DNA of 64,000 nucleotides from [Mycobacterium] zoologicum (GTDB lineage Bacteria; Actinomycetota; Actinomycetes; Mycobacteriales; Mycobacteriaceae). Below the pieces are notes generated by a model that was given only the letters and a program-made list of their open reading frames with translations, was not told where the DNA came from and did not search any database. How positions within the stretch are numbered: the stretch's first letter is position 1; each line of letters begins with the position of its first letter. The DNA lies in contig NZ_CP083985.1 of the NCBI RefSeq assembly GCF_020172665.1, forward strand, positions 1,752,741 to 1,816,740, read 5' to 3'. Shown here piece by piece: positions 54,668 through 62,904 of the stretch. Both the position numbers and the translations under genes were made by a program.

Positions 54668-54696
54668 TTGACAAATGGCGCAATCACTGGTGTTGT
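54668..54696 (+). promoter_or_regulatory. Candidate promoter of the esterase-BVMO cluster (leaderless)
   Basis: TTGACA (54668-54673), a 17-bp spacer, then TGTTGT (54691-54696), ending 7 nt before GTG 54704. The -35 is perfect, the -10 matches TANNNT at all but the second position, and the spacing fits a leaderless transcript beginning at the start codon. Confidence 0.5.
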
Positions 54697-54703
54697 ATCT
54701 GCC

Positions 54704-55696
54704 GTGGCAGAACCTGACGGCCGTGAACTCCCGGACGTGCCCACCGGCGCACCACTGCGTGCGCGGGCGGCGGCCGCCATCACGCGATGGACGCTGCGGC
54801 GGCTCAACAACGCCATTCCGATGAATTCTCCGGGCATAGCCTTCGCGCGCGGACTGATCGCCACCATCATGGGGACCTTCGGGTCGATGCCGGCCGGGAC
54901 CAGGATCGTTCCCGTGCACGACGCGCCGGTGCGCGGCGAGTGGGTACTCGGGCCGGGCGTCGAGTTCGGCGGGCGGGCCGGCTACTACGTGCATGGCAGT
55001 GCCTACGTGATCTGTTCGGCGCGCACTCACCGCAAGCTGGTCGCCCGGCTCTCGCAGGCGACCGGCATGCCGATGTTCTCGGTGGACTATCGGCTGGCTC
55101 CCGAGCACCCCTTCCCGGCTGCGGCTCAGGATGTCGAGGCCGGATACCGGTGGCTGCTGGCCCAGGGCTATTCCGCGTCCGACATCGTGATCTGCGCTGA
55201 TTCTGCCGGCGGCCACCTGACCTGCGACATGTTGCTCACCCATGTAGGCGAACCGGCCTTCGCGCCGGCCGGCGTCGTGCTGTTCTCGCCGCTGATCGAC
55301 CTCACGTTGGGCCTGGCCCAACAGCAGGAGGCGGCTCAGCCCGACCCGGTGATATCGGCGGCTGCGGCGTGCCGGCTGGTGGCGCTCTACACCGACGGCC
55401 AAGATCCCGCCGACGTGCGGCTGCGCCTTGACTTCACCGCCGCGGATCGGCTGCCGCCGTTCCTCACCCAGGTGGGCGGATTCGAGATGCTCAGCGCCGA
55501 CGCGCGGTACCTGGACGCCGAGATCCGGCGGGCCGGCGGGGTGAGCACGTTGGAGGTGTGGCCCGGGATGGTCCACGTCTTCCAGGCCCTGCCGCGACTG
55601 GCCCCGGAGGCCAAGCCCGCGCTGCGCCGCGCAGCGGCGTTCATCGCCCAGAGCTACGCCGACACCCGATCTGATGAACTCGAGGAGACCTGCTGA
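54704..55696 (+). CDS. HSL-family alpha/beta hydrolase (LipR/LipU-like esterase)
   Basis: GTG 54704 gives 330 residues of the hormone-sensitive-lipase family. Visible: oxyanion motif YYVHGSAYVICSARTHR (HGSA in place of the usual HGGG), VDYRLAPEHPFPAAAQDVEAGYRWL, nucleophile ADSAGGHLTCDM (usual GDSAGG), and catalytic His in MVHVFQALPRL. Likely a cytosolic carboxylesterase for short or medium acyl esters. It is the first gene of the cluster and overlaps the SDR gene by one base (TGATG). The esterase-SDR-monooxygenase combination resembles the mymA region (Rv3083-Rv3085) of M. tuberculosis but in different order. Confidence 0.87.
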   Translation: MAEPDGRELPDVPTGAPLRARAAAAITRWTLRRLNNAIPMNSPGIAFARGLIATIMGTFGSMPAGTRIVPVHDAPVRGEWVLGPGVEFGGRAGYYVHGSAYVICSARTHRKLVARLSQATGMPMFSVDYRLAPEHPFPAAAQDVEAGYRWLLAQGYSASDIVICADSAGGHLTCDMLLTHVGEPAFAPAGVVLFSPLIDLTLGLAQQQEAAQPDPVISAAAACRLVALYTDGQDPADVRLRLDFTAADRLPPFLTQVGGFEMLSADARYLDAEIRRAGGVSTLEVWPGMVHVFQALPRLAPEAKPALRRAAAFIAQSYADTRSDELEETC

Positions 55697-56556
55697 TGTT
55701 CGGAATCGACACCGTGTTGTCCCTGTTCCGCAGTAACCACCGGCGAACCGCCGTCGCCAAGGCCGTGGTCACCGGCGCCGGCAGCGGCATAGGGCGGTCC
55801 TTCGCCCTGGAACTGGCCCGCCGCGGCGGCGACGTCATCTGCGCGGACATCGACGCCGAGCGGGCTGCCGAGACGGTGGCGCTGATCGAGCAACTGCCCA
55901 CCGGCTCAGGGCACGCCGTGCAGTGCGACGTCTCCGACCGCGGCGCGATCGAACGCCTCGCCGCTCAGGCTCAGGAGATCTTCGGCGGCGCGCCGGGCTT
56001 GGTGATCAACAATGCCGGCGTTGGAGTCGGCGGAAAGCCCGTCGGCGACATCGGTTTCGACGACTGGGACTGGGCGCTCGGGATCAATCTGTGGGGCGTG
56101 GTCTACGGCTGCGAGGTCTTCACTCCGATCCTGCGATCCGCCGGCCGTGGCGGAATCATCAACGTGGCCTCGGCGGCCGGATTCGCCGCCGCACCGTCGA
56201 TGGCGGCCTACAACGTGTCCAAGGCCGGCGTGATGTCGCTGTCGGAGACGCTCGCCGCAGAACTGGACGGCACCGGCATCGCCGTCACCGTGCTGTGCCC
56301 GACGTTCGTGAAAACCAACGTCTTCACCGACGGCCGGATCACACCCGGCTCGATGAACCTCAGCCAGCAGCTGGCCCGCTGGACCGGATTGTCCGCGGAC
56401 GACGTCGCGGCCCGGACCCTGGACGCCCACGACGACGGCCGGCTGTACGTGGTGCCGCAGTTCGACGCCAACGTCATCTGGCACATGAAGCGGCACTTTC
56501 CCGAGCTTTACGTCCGCGGCGCCGGACTGCTCGGCCGCGTGCTGCCCCAGAACTGA
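55696..56556 (+). CDS. Short-chain dehydrogenase/reductase (SadH-like)
   Basis: The 286-residue SDR has the NAD(P) motif VVTGAGSGIGRSFALELARRG, ICADID, NNAGVGV, and the catalytic Ser-Tyr-Lys in INVASAAGF and AAYNVSKAGVMSLSE. The C-terminal extension LYVVPQFDANVIWHMKRHFP is typical of the mycobacterial SadH-like group. It would interconvert an alcohol and a ketone, fitting a role next to a Baeyer-Villiger-type monooxygenase that consumes ketones and an esterase that hydrolyses the resulting esters (inference from cluster). Confidence 0.9.
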   Translation: MFGIDTVLSLFRSNHRRTAVAKAVVTGAGSGIGRSFALELARRGGDVICADIDAERAAETVALIEQLPTGSGHAVQCDVSDRGAIERLAAQAQEIFGGAPGLVINNAGVGVGGKPVGDIGFDDWDWALGINLWGVVYGCEVFTPILRSAGRGGIINVASAAGFAAAPSMAAYNVSKAGVMSLSETLAAELDGTGIAVTVLCPTFVKTNVFTDGRITPGSMNLSQQLARWTGLSADDVAARTLDAHDDGRLYVVPQFDANVIWHMKRHFPELYVRGAGLLGRVLPQN

Positions 56557-56594
56557 ACTCCGAGAAATCGACTCGCGAAAGGAACCAGGCGATC

Positions 56595-57515
56595 ATGGCG
56601 ATGAATCTGGAAGAGATGCTTCAGAAGATCAAGGACAAGCAGTGGGCTCTGGTCGACATCGACTGGGATGCACCGGGAGCCGACCTGATCGAGCCCGAAC
56701 TGTGGGCCAAGCTCAAGCCGTTCATGACCGACCTGATGTGGATCGAAAACGTCGGCGCTCGCGGCTTCGCTGCACTGGCCAAGAAGGCCCCCACGCCCAC
56801 GCTCAAGAGCATCTACGAGCACTTCCACGCCGAGGAGCAGAAGCACGCGAACGCCGAGCTGGCCCTGATGCGCCGGTGGGGCATGCTCGACGACGACGAG
56901 GTCCCGCCGCCCAGCGTCAACGTCCAGCTGGTCATCACCTGGCTCGACAAGTTCTCCGACAGCATGTCGCTGTCGATTCTGGGCACCGTCATCCCGATGC
57001 TGGAGGTGGCACTCGACGGCGCGTTGATCAAGTTCATCACCGATGAGGTCCAAGACCCGGTGGCCCAGGAAGTGTTCAAGCGGATCAACTCCGACGAGTC
57101 GCGTCATCTGGCTGTCGACTTCGAGGTGATGGATATCCTGGGCCACGCGAACCTGCGCAAGCTGGCGGTCGAGTTCGTCGGCAGCTGGATGAATCCCGCG
57201 CTGCTGATCGGCACGCTGAGCTATTTCCCGCTGCTGAACAAGATGCGCGACAACATCGTGGCGATGGGTGTCGACGAAGAACGCCTATATCAGGCGATGC
57301 GCCGCTTCCGGAATGTCGGTGAGCGCAGCGCTTTCGTCCGGCGGGTGCCGATGTACCAGTTCATCTCCTGGCACGGCAAGAAGGTGATCGACCGGACCTC
57401 CAAGTACCACTGGCTGGCCGACTCCCTGGTCGCGATCACCGGCGTGATCCCGCCGGCGCTGGTGCACAACACCCCGACCTGGTCAGACGCACTGACCTAC
57501 GAGCCGGTCGCGTAA
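56595..57515 (+). CDS. Ferritin-like diiron protein (putative oxygenase/oxidase)
   Basis: ATG 56595 (or 56601) gives 306 residues, all helical. Two ExxH motifs expected of a diiron site are visible: HFHAEEQKHANAE (~residue 80) and SDESRHLAVDFEVMD (~residue 175), with further Glu residues between (MLEVALDG). This fits ferritin-like or AurF/desaturase-like non-haem diiron enzymes; mycobacterial homologues are often called 'reductase' without evidence. Located between the SDR and the monooxygenase, it may add oxygen to the same substrate. Function is inferred from metal motifs only. Confidence 0.78.
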   Translation: MAMNLEEMLQKIKDKQWALVDIDWDAPGADLIEPELWAKLKPFMTDLMWIENVGARGFAALAKKAPTPTLKSIYEHFHAEEQKHANAELALMRRWGMLDDDEVPPPSVNVQLVITWLDKFSDSMSLSILGTVIPMLEVALDGALIKFITDEVQDPVAQEVFKRINSDESRHLAVDFEVMDILGHANLRKLAVEFVGSWMNPALLIGTLSYFPLLNKMRDNIVAMGVDEERLYQAMRRFRNVGERSAFVRRVPMYQFISWHGKKVIDRTSKYHWLADSLVAITGVIPPALVHNTPTWSDALTYEPVA

Positions 57516-57533
57516 GTAAGAGGGACGATCACT

Positions 57534-59018
57534 GTGACTATCTCAACAGCCATCATCGGCGCCGGATTCGCCGGAGTCGGCGCCGCGATACGCCTCAAAG
57601 ACCAGGGCATCACCGACTTCGTGATCCTCGAACGCGATTCGCGCGTCGGCGGAACCTGGCGGGACAACACCTACCCCGGCGCGCAGTGCGACATCCCGTC
57701 GAGGCTGTACTCCTACAGCTTCGCCCGCAACCCTGAGTGGTCGCAGACCTACTCCGGTAGCGCCGAGATCCTGGGGTACATCGACACCATGGTGGAATCC
57801 GCCGGGATCGAACCCAACATCCGGTTCGGGCACAACGTGACCGGTGTCGAATACGACGCCGAGGCGGGGGAGTGGAGCATTCGGCTGGCCCGCCGCAAGC
57901 CGCTGCGGGCCCGCAATGTGATCGTGGCGTCCGGCCCGTTGTCCAATCACAGCTTCCCGAACATCCCGGGCATCGAGACCTATGAAGGCAACAAGATCCA
58001 CAGTGCCCGTTGGGATCACGACTACGACTTCACCGGCAAGAAGGTGGCCGTGATCGGCACCGGATCCAGCGGTGTGCAGATCATCCCGGAACTGGTCAAG
58101 GTCGCCAAGTCGGTCAAGGTGTTCCAGCGCACGCCGGGCTGGGTGCTGCCGAAGCTCAACACGTCGACCGGTGACCGGCTCAAGCAGCTCTACAAACACG
58201 TCCCGCTGGCGGAGAAGCTGATGCGTTCGGCGTGGTTCTGGGGGCATGAGTCGGTGGCTCTCGGCGTGGTTTGGGACACCCCACTCACCCGGCTGGTCGA
58301 GGCCCTGAGCGTCGCCAATCTGCGGCTGCAGGTGAAGGATCCGTGGATGCGTCGCCAGCTGACGCCGGACTTCTCGGCCGGATGCAAGCGGCTGTTGATG
58401 ACCAGCGACTACTACCCGGCGCTGCAGGCGGACAACTGCACACTGGTGACCTGGCCGATCGCCAGGTTGTCTCCCAAGGGAATTCGCACCGTAGAGGGGA
58501 TCGAGCACCAGTTCGACGCGATCGTGTTCGCCACCGGCTTCGACGTCTCCAAGGCGGGCACCCCGTTCCCGGTGACCGGGCTCGAAGGCCGGGATCTGGG
58601 CTCGGAGTGGAGCGGCGGGGCATACGCCTATCGCAGTGTGGCGGTGTCGGGATACCCGAACCTGTACTTCACCTTCGGGCCCAACTCGGGGCCGGGCCAC
58701 AACTCGGCGCTGGTGTACATGGAAGCCCAGATCGACTACATCGTCGAGGCGATCGCCAAACTGCTGCGGTTCAACTGGAAGTCGCTCAACGTGCGGCCCG
58801 AGGTCCAGGCCCGGCACAACCAGGAGATCCAGCGGCGCCTGCAGTCCACCACCTGGAATTCCGGCTGCCAGAGCTGGTATCTGACCGATGACGGCTTCAA
58901 CGCCACCATGTTTCCGGGTTTCGCCACCCAGTACGTCAACCAGCTCAAGGAAATGGATCTGCACGACTACACGATCACCGAGGCGAAGACGGCCGGTGAC
59001 CCGGTGTTGACGGCATAG
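57534..59018 (+). CDS. Flavin monooxygenase, Baeyer-Villiger type
   Basis: GTG 57534 with GAGGGACG upstream gives 494 residues. FAD Rossmann motif: TAIIGAGFAGVGAAIRL; RVGGTWRDNTYPGAQCDIPS; NADPH Rossmann motif: KVAVIGTGSSGVQIIPEL. The Baeyer-Villiger fingerprint is present in slightly altered form, YEGNKIHSARWDHD (consensus FxGxxxHxxxWP/D). FATGFDVSK and GHNSALVYMEAQ are further family motifs. It would convert a ketone to an ester using NADPH and oxygen. It resembles MymA/EthA-type enzymes, some of which activate thioamide drugs; that property is not implied here. Confidence 0.9.
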   Translation: MTISTAIIGAGFAGVGAAIRLKDQGITDFVILERDSRVGGTWRDNTYPGAQCDIPSRLYSYSFARNPEWSQTYSGSAEILGYIDTMVESAGIEPNIRFGHNVTGVEYDAEAGEWSIRLARRKPLRARNVIVASGPLSNHSFPNIPGIETYEGNKIHSARWDHDYDFTGKKVAVIGTGSSGVQIIPELVKVAKSVKVFQRTPGWVLPKLNTSTGDRLKQLYKHVPLAEKLMRSAWFWGHESVALGVVWDTPLTRLVEALSVANLRLQVKDPWMRRQLTPDFSAGCKRLLMTSDYYPALQADNCTLVTWPIARLSPKGIRTVEGIEHQFDAIVFATGFDVSKAGTPFPVTGLEGRDLGSEWSGGAYAYRSVAVSGYPNLYFTFGPNSGPGHNSALVYMEAQIDYIVEAIAKLLRFNWKSLNVRPEVQARHNQEIQRRLQSTTWNSGCQSWYLTDDGFNATMFPGFATQYVNQLKEMDLHDYTITEAKTAGDPVLTA

Positions 59019-59028
59019 GGTCGCGCTG

Positions 59029-59775
59029 GTGACCGAGTACCGCATCGACGACCTTGCGCGGGAGGCTGGAACGACCACCCGCAATGTGCGGGTCTACCAG
59101 GAGAACGGCCTGCTTCCCCGGCCGCTGCGCCGGGGCCGGGTGGCCATCTACACCGACCGGCACCTGGGGCAGTTGCAGGCGATAATCCGTCTGCTCAGCG
59201 AGGGTTTCACGGTCAAGCACATCTTGAAGTTCTTGACCGGTCTGCAGCGGGGTGAGGCCCTGGCCGAGGTACTCGATCTGGCCGATCTGAGCGAGTTGGT
59301 GACCGCGCCGTGGTCGCACCCGGTGTCGCAGACCATGGCTCTCGATCAACTGGAGGCGCGCCTGGGGCGCCTCGACGCGCCGATGCTGCGTCGGCTGGTG
59401 AGCGGCGGCGTCATCGAGGCGACCGACACCGACGGCGTCTACCGGGTGATCGACGTGCGTCAGGTCGACGACTTTGCCAAGCTGGTCTCGCGCGGGCTGC
59501 CGTTGGCAATGATCCTCAAAACCATGACCGCGGTGGACAAGAAGCTCGATGACGCGGCCGCGGCGCTGACCCGCTCCGGTCACACCGAGGTGGTCCGGCA
59601 GCGCGGGAAAGGGTGGCTGCCCAGCAACGACAACGAACTCGCCTGGGCCGCAGACCTGGTCGACACCATGCGCCGGGTGGCGCGCCGCTCCGCGCACGCG
59701 AGTCTGGACCGGGCGTTCGACACCGCGGTGCGCGCCGAATTGCGGCACTACCAGGAAGCCGGCAAGGAAGTTTGA
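59029..59775 (+). CDS. MerR-family transcriptional regulator
   Basis: GTG 59029 gives 248 residues. The N-terminal MerR HTH is clear: YRIDDLAREAGTTTRNVRVYQENGLLPRPLRRGRVAIYTDRHLGQLQAIIRLL. A long C-terminal region (~150 residues) contains a helical segment and a second sensor-like part (GVIEATDTDGVYRVIDVRQ). No cysteine metal site is seen, so an organic ligand is likelier than a metal. It lies inside the cluster 10 bp after the monooxygenase and overlaps the next gene (TTGA), so it probably controls its own operon. Confidence 0.88.
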   Translation: MTEYRIDDLAREAGTTTRNVRVYQENGLLPRPLRRGRVAIYTDRHLGQLQAIIRLLSEGFTVKHILKFLTGLQRGEALAEVLDLADLSELVTAPWSHPVSQTMALDQLEARLGRLDAPMLRRLVSGGVIEATDTDGVYRVIDVRQVDDFAKLVSRGLPLAMILKTMTAVDKKLDDAAAALTRSGHTEVVRQRGKGWLPSNDNELAWAADLVDTMRRVARRSAHASLDRAFDTAVRAELRHYQEAGKEV

Positions 59776-60122
59776 CGACGGTGCGGGATCGGGTACTCCG
59801 AGGCATGCCCCGCATCATCGAACTGCATCGCGCGCTGCTGGACCGCATTCTCGGTGGCGCGGCGACCGCGCCGGTCGGGCTACGGCGCGCCGCCTTCGAC
59901 AACACCGGACTCGACGAACCGATGGCCACCCTGGTCGACAAGGTGGCGCACCACTCCTACCGGGTGACCGACGGTGACGTCGCCGCCGCGCGCGTCGCCG
60001 GCCTGAGCGAAGATCAGATCTTCGAGGTGGTGGTGTGTGCCGCCGTCGGGCAGGCGACCCGGCAGTACGCCGGGGCCATGGCCGTCCTGGCAGGGCTAAC
60101 CGAAGGACCGGGACAGCGATGA
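59772..60122 (+). CDS. Small carboxymuconolactone-decarboxylase-like protein
   Basis: TTG 59772 overlaps the MerR stop (TTGA) and gives 116 residues; GTG 59781 is an alternative. The sequence is all helical (GMPRIIELHRALLDRILGG, LVDKVAHHSYRVTDGDVAAARVAGLSEDQIFEVVVCAAVGQATRQY), with the SEDQIFEVVV.AA.G pattern of AhpD/CMD-like proteins but without the CxxC pair. Together with the next gene it may form a heteromeric CMD enzyme. Function unknown. Confidence 0.72.
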   Translation: MTTVRDRVLRGMPRIIELHRALLDRILGGAATAPVGLRRAAFDNTGLDEPMATLVDKVAHHSYRVTDGDVAAARVAGLSEDQIFEVVVCAAVGQATRQYAGAMAVLAGLTEGPGQR

Positions 60123-60694
60123 GGCTGGCGATCCTCGACCACGGACACCGACCGGGCACCAAAGTGCTGCTGGGCATGATCCGGCTGGTGTCACGACAGC
60201 CCGTCGTCGACGCCGTCAAACTGGCGTTCTACCGCCGCGAATTCTATGGCGCCGGTCCGCTCACCCAGGAGGCGATGCGCGGCCCGTCGGCGTGGAGCAT
60301 CGGAGAACGTGAACTCATGGCAGCCTATGTGTCCCACGTGAATTCCTGCCCGTTCTGCGTCGCCGCGCACACCGCCACTGCCAATCTCTGTTACCGCGAT
60401 GACGCGACGGCCGCCGCCACGCTCGCCGACCTGGAGACCGCCCCGATCTCAGAGCCGCTGCGCGCGACGCTTCGCCTGCTGGGCAAGCTCACTCGGGAGC
60501 ACCGTGTCGACGCCGACGACATGCGCGCCGTGCTGGCGGCCGGCGTCACCCCCGAACAGATCCGAGATGCCTTGGCTGTCAGCCTCGCCTTCAATATCAC
60601 CGACCGGCTGGCCAACGCCTTCGGCTTCGAGGTGGCCGGCCCGGCGGCGATGGCCGCCGGCGCCCGGCATCTGGTCAAGCGCGGCTACGGGTAG
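60119..60694 (+). CDS. AhpD/carboxymuconolactone-decarboxylase family protein with CxxC
   Basis: ATG 60119 overlaps the previous stop (ATGA), giving 191 residues. The AhpD signature is complete: SHVNSCPFCVAAHTATA with the CxxCxxxH active site. GVTPEQIRDALAVSLAFNITDRLANAFGFE completes the CMD fold. AhpD-type proteins reduce peroxidase partners or act on peroxides; in this oxygenase cluster a role in handling reactive oxygen by-products is plausible (inference). It is the last gene of the cluster; its end overlaps the remnant of the giant-regulator paralogue by 10 bp. Confidence 0.85.
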   Translation: MRLAILDHGHRPGTKVLLGMIRLVSRQPVVDAVKLAFYRREFYGAGPLTQEAMRGPSAWSIGERELMAAYVSHVNSCPFCVAAHTATANLCYRDDATAAATLADLETAPISEPLRATLRLLGKLTREHRVDADDMRAVLAAGVTPEQIRDALAVSLAFNITDRLANAFGFEVAGPAAMAAGARHLVKRGYG

Positions 60695-61117
60695 GCGCCT
60701 GGTTCTTCGGAGCTTTGCAGCTCATCGAAGCGGGCGAGTGCGGCGTCGAGGTCGGACCCTTCGAACAACTCGCTGCGGTCGATCAGACCATTGTCGAAGG
60801 TCAGCACGTGGATATCACGCCACTCGGCGTCGAAGCCCTCTTGTGAGATCCCGTGCATCACATGGGTAACGACAGCTCCGATATTACTGAGCCGGTGTAC
60901 CGCCGCGATGTAGAGCCGAGTGTCAGGCGAGTCGTCCCATGCCGCTTGGATGTAGGCGATCACGTGGCCGGAGGTGACGGCTGCCCCGCGACGGTGGTCG
61001 ATGTTCACCCAGTCGGGTGTCGCGGGGTTTGGCGCCCGGAATCGTGACCGGCGCACCATGCTGCCGGACCTGGAGAGGCCATAAAACCCCCAGCTCCACG
61101 GCTTGTAGCGTACTCAT
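60685..61117 (-). pseudogene. Decayed paralogue of the giant SARP-SnoaL regulator
   Basis: From ATG 61117 the minus strand encodes MSTLQAVELGVLWPLQVRQHG, then APVTIPGAKPR, matching the first ~32 residues of the 3095-residue regulator. At ~61021 the frame breaks and, shifted, the sequence becomes the last SnoaL-like half-module: TPDWVNIDHRRGAAVTSG, YIAAVHRLSNIGAVVTHV, then EGFDAEWRDI and SDLDAALARFDELQ, ending at TAG 60685-60687. About 8.8 kb relative to the intact gene is missing from the middle. A 124-residue frame (60685-61059) could still be translated as a lone SnoaL protein, but its N-terminus (MVRRSRFRAPN) is out-of-frame regulator sequence. The upstream region is conserved as well. Confidence 0.85.
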
Positions 61118-61138
61118 GACACCCATCGTGGGTGAGGT

Positions 61139-61167
61139 GATTCAACGCGCGGTAAAGATCGATTAAA
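61139..61167 (-). promoter_or_regulatory. Conserved three-heptamer array upstream of the paralogue remnant
   Basis: On the minus strand: TTTAATC, GATC, TTTACCG, CGCG, TTGAATC. The period is 11 bp and the array ends 21 bp before the ATG, exactly as upstream of the intact giant gene. Spacers differ while heptamers are similar, as expected for a protein-binding site under selection. Confidence 0.65.
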
Positions 61168-61206
61168 GGTCGTTGCTGATCATTCCGGTGCGGCACTGAG
61201 CAGGAC

Positions 61207-61212
61207 TAGACT
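61207..61212 (+). promoter_or_regulatory. -10 element upstream of DUF2652 gene
   Basis: TAGACT fits TANNNT and lies 9 nt before ATG 61222, giving a near-leaderless transcript with about 3 nt of 5' leader. No Shine-Dalgarno sequence is seen. Confidence 0.5.
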
Positions 61213-61221
61213 CTTGAGTTC

Positions 61222-61941
61222 ATGGCTATCCGGCGCGCGGTGCTGGTCATCGCCGACATCGGCGGCTACACCGCCTACATGAATTGGAACCGGATGCATC
61301 TGGTGCACGCCCAGATGGCCGTGGCCGCATTGCTGGAGTCGGTCATCGACGCCGCCAAGGGCATGAAGCTGGCGAAGCTGGAGGGTGACGCGGCGTTCTT
61401 CTGGGCGCCCGACGGTGACGCCCAGGAGTTGGTCAGCGAGCGGGTATCGCGAATGCATCAGGCGTTCCTGAATAAGCGGGCTCGTATCGAGAACGGCCGC
61501 GGTTGCCGCTGCGAGAGCTGCGAGCAGTTGAAGAACCTGTCGCTGAAGTTCGTTGCGCACGAGGGTGAGGTTGCCGAGCAGAAGGTCAAGCGCCGCAGCG
61601 AACTTGCCGGCGTGGACGTCATCCTGGTGCACCGGATGCTCAAGAACCAGGTACCGGTTCCCGAGTACGTGTTGATGACCGACGTCGTCGCGCAACGGCT
61701 CGACGAGCCCGTCCGTGCGGCGTGCACGGCGCTGGTGCATGACTTCGAGGGGCTGGGCCAAACGCCGACGTACTACCTGGATCTGGCGAAGTCAGCGGTA
61801 GAGCCACCGGCGGATGCCATGGGGTTGGCCGACAAACTGAAATTCCGCTGGAATGCGCTGCCGTTCGTGGTCGGAGCCAAACAGCCCGGCGCGGGATTCC
61901 GCAGCCTGGGCCGTGGCGCGGCCGAGCATGCCGTGGGCTGA
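61222..61941 (+). CDS. DUF2652 protein with cyclase-like fold motifs
   Basis: The 239-residue protein opens with [15 protein letters not shown] and continues with [18 protein letters not shown]. These echo the two metal-binding motifs of class III nucleotide cyclases (ADIxGFT and KxxGDxxxxxF). The purine-specifying and transition-state residues (N..AAR) are not evident; instead there is a four-cysteine stretch ([10 protein letters not shown]) that could bind metal. The family is described as DUF2652; whether it has cyclase activity is unknown. It lies just upstream of the cyclase-containing regulator remnant, which is divergent. Confidence 0.8.
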   Translation: MAIRRAVLVIADIGGYTAYMNWNRMHLVHAQMAVAALLESVIDAAKGMKLAKLEGDAAFFWAPDGDAQELVSERVSRMHQAFLNKRARIENGRGCRCESCEQLKNLSLKFVAHEGEVAEQKVKRRSELAGVDVILVHRMLKNQVPVPEYVLMTDVVAQRLDEPVRAACTALVHDFEGLGQTPTYYLDLAKSAVEPPADAMGLADKLKFRWNALPFVVGAKQPGAGFRSLGRGAAEHAVG

Positions 61942-62182
61942 GGAATCCGGCGCAGCTAGACCTGGGTACGCCGGACCGAGGAAGCGCTCCACCATGTTGC
62001 GTTGGGCCGCTGGATCACTGAGCGGCCAACACCACAGGGCTAGAAGCACCCGGACTGCAGATTCGCGGCTGCTGCTGTTGTGGGGTGCGGCCAACCGTGA
62101 CTCGAAGCAGTTCGCCTCGTCTCACGAGTTTCGCCTCGACCGCAGCGGCGCCAGGAACCACCTGGCTTTCGGCAGGGGAGTA

Positions 62183-62860
62183 CTACAGCTTTCCGGCGAC
62201 GAAGTCAGCTGCCTGGTTGACCATGCCTGACGAGATATACGCGCCGGCCAGGTGTTGCGGCCAGTTCTCTTCCCAGGTGTTCGGGTCGGCCGGGTTGCAG
62301 ATCGGGTCGGCGCCATGACACTGCTCGATGGTCCGATCGTTGTAGACCGGGCTGAAGTTGGTGATGGGGCCGACCCATTGGCTGCCGTTGCCGAAAAGTG
62401 CAACCGCGGCGATGTGCTCGTCGGCGCCCGGCGGCAGGGGATTGGTGAAGCCGAACGCCGAGAAGGGGACAGCGAGCACCACGTCGGTGACTGCGGCACC
62501 CAGCGAGTAGCCCCCGGGAACGATGCGGGTGTTGGGACAGCCGTTGATGGTCTTCTGGATGTGGGCGCTCATGTCGTTGGCACCCTGGTCGACCTGATTG
62601 TCGGCGGGGTAGTTGACCGCGTACACACTGACGTTCTTGGAGGTTTTGGCGCGCAGGGCGCTGACGAACGCATTGCCGACCGCTCCGGCCCCGGGCGATT
62701 CCAGACGCCCACGGGCGAACACCACCTCGGCGTCGGGGCAGGCCGCGCCGGCCGGTGCAACGGTTCCGGCGGGAATCACGATCGGGGCGGTCAGCAGCAC
62801 TGCCGCGAGCACGGTGCCTCGACCTGCGAGTCTGAATGTGCGGGCCCGGGAATCACTCAC
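62183..62860 (-). CDS. Secreted cutinase-family esterase
   Basis: GTG 62860 gives 225 residues with a signal peptide (LAGRGTVLAAVLLTAPIVIPAGTVAPAGA, cleavage near ACPDAEVV). Mature cutinase motifs: CPDAEVVFARGRLESPGAGAVG, GGYSLGAAVTDVVLAVP (nucleophile Ser), and late IEQCHGADPICNPADP with the catalytic Asp, then W..HLAGAYISSGM with His. Four cysteines (ACPD, GCPN, QCHG, ICNP) fit the two disulfides of mycobacterial cutinase-like proteins (Culp), which hydrolyse lipids or esters at the cell surface. Confidence 0.92.
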   Translation of the reverse strand: MSDSRARTFRLAGRGTVLAAVLLTAPIVIPAGTVAPAGAACPDAEVVFARGRLESPGAGAVGNAFVSALRAKTSKNVSVYAVNYPADNQVDQGANDMSAHIQKTINGCPNTRIVPGGYSLGAAVTDVVLAVPFSAFGFTNPLPPGADEHIAAVALFGNGSQWVGPITNFSPVYNDRTIEQCHGADPICNPADPNTWEENWPQHLAGAYISSGMVNQAADFVAGKL

Positions 62861-62904
62861 GACGGGGATTTTAGTGATCGGTGCTCACCCTGTCGCACCG
62901 AGCG

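Larger units (their letters stand above)
54219..54703. other. AT-rich non-coding divergent spacer
   Basis: This 485-bp region between the secreted PE-PPE-domain gene and the esterase cluster has lower GC than its surroundings around 54350-54425. It contains a 38-bp inverted repeat (54373-54410) and, at its right end, a promoter-like TTGACA. The frames across it have no recognisable protein and no plausible ribosome sites, so I see no gene. Confidence 0.6.

Noticed and set aside
54363..54683. 106-residue minus-strand frame in the spacer
   Set aside because: It overlaps the inverted repeat, has no ribosome site, and shows only low-complexity basic sequence at its end.
54485..54703. Upstream extension of the esterase frame (73 residues)
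   Set aside because: The extension has no conserved sequence, and a promoter with perfect -35 lies directly before GTG 54704.
60685..61059. Independent 124-residue SnoaL protein
   Set aside because: Its first residues derive from out-of-frame regulator N-terminal DNA, and head and tail homology show it is a deletion remnant. Translation of the fragment is not excluded.
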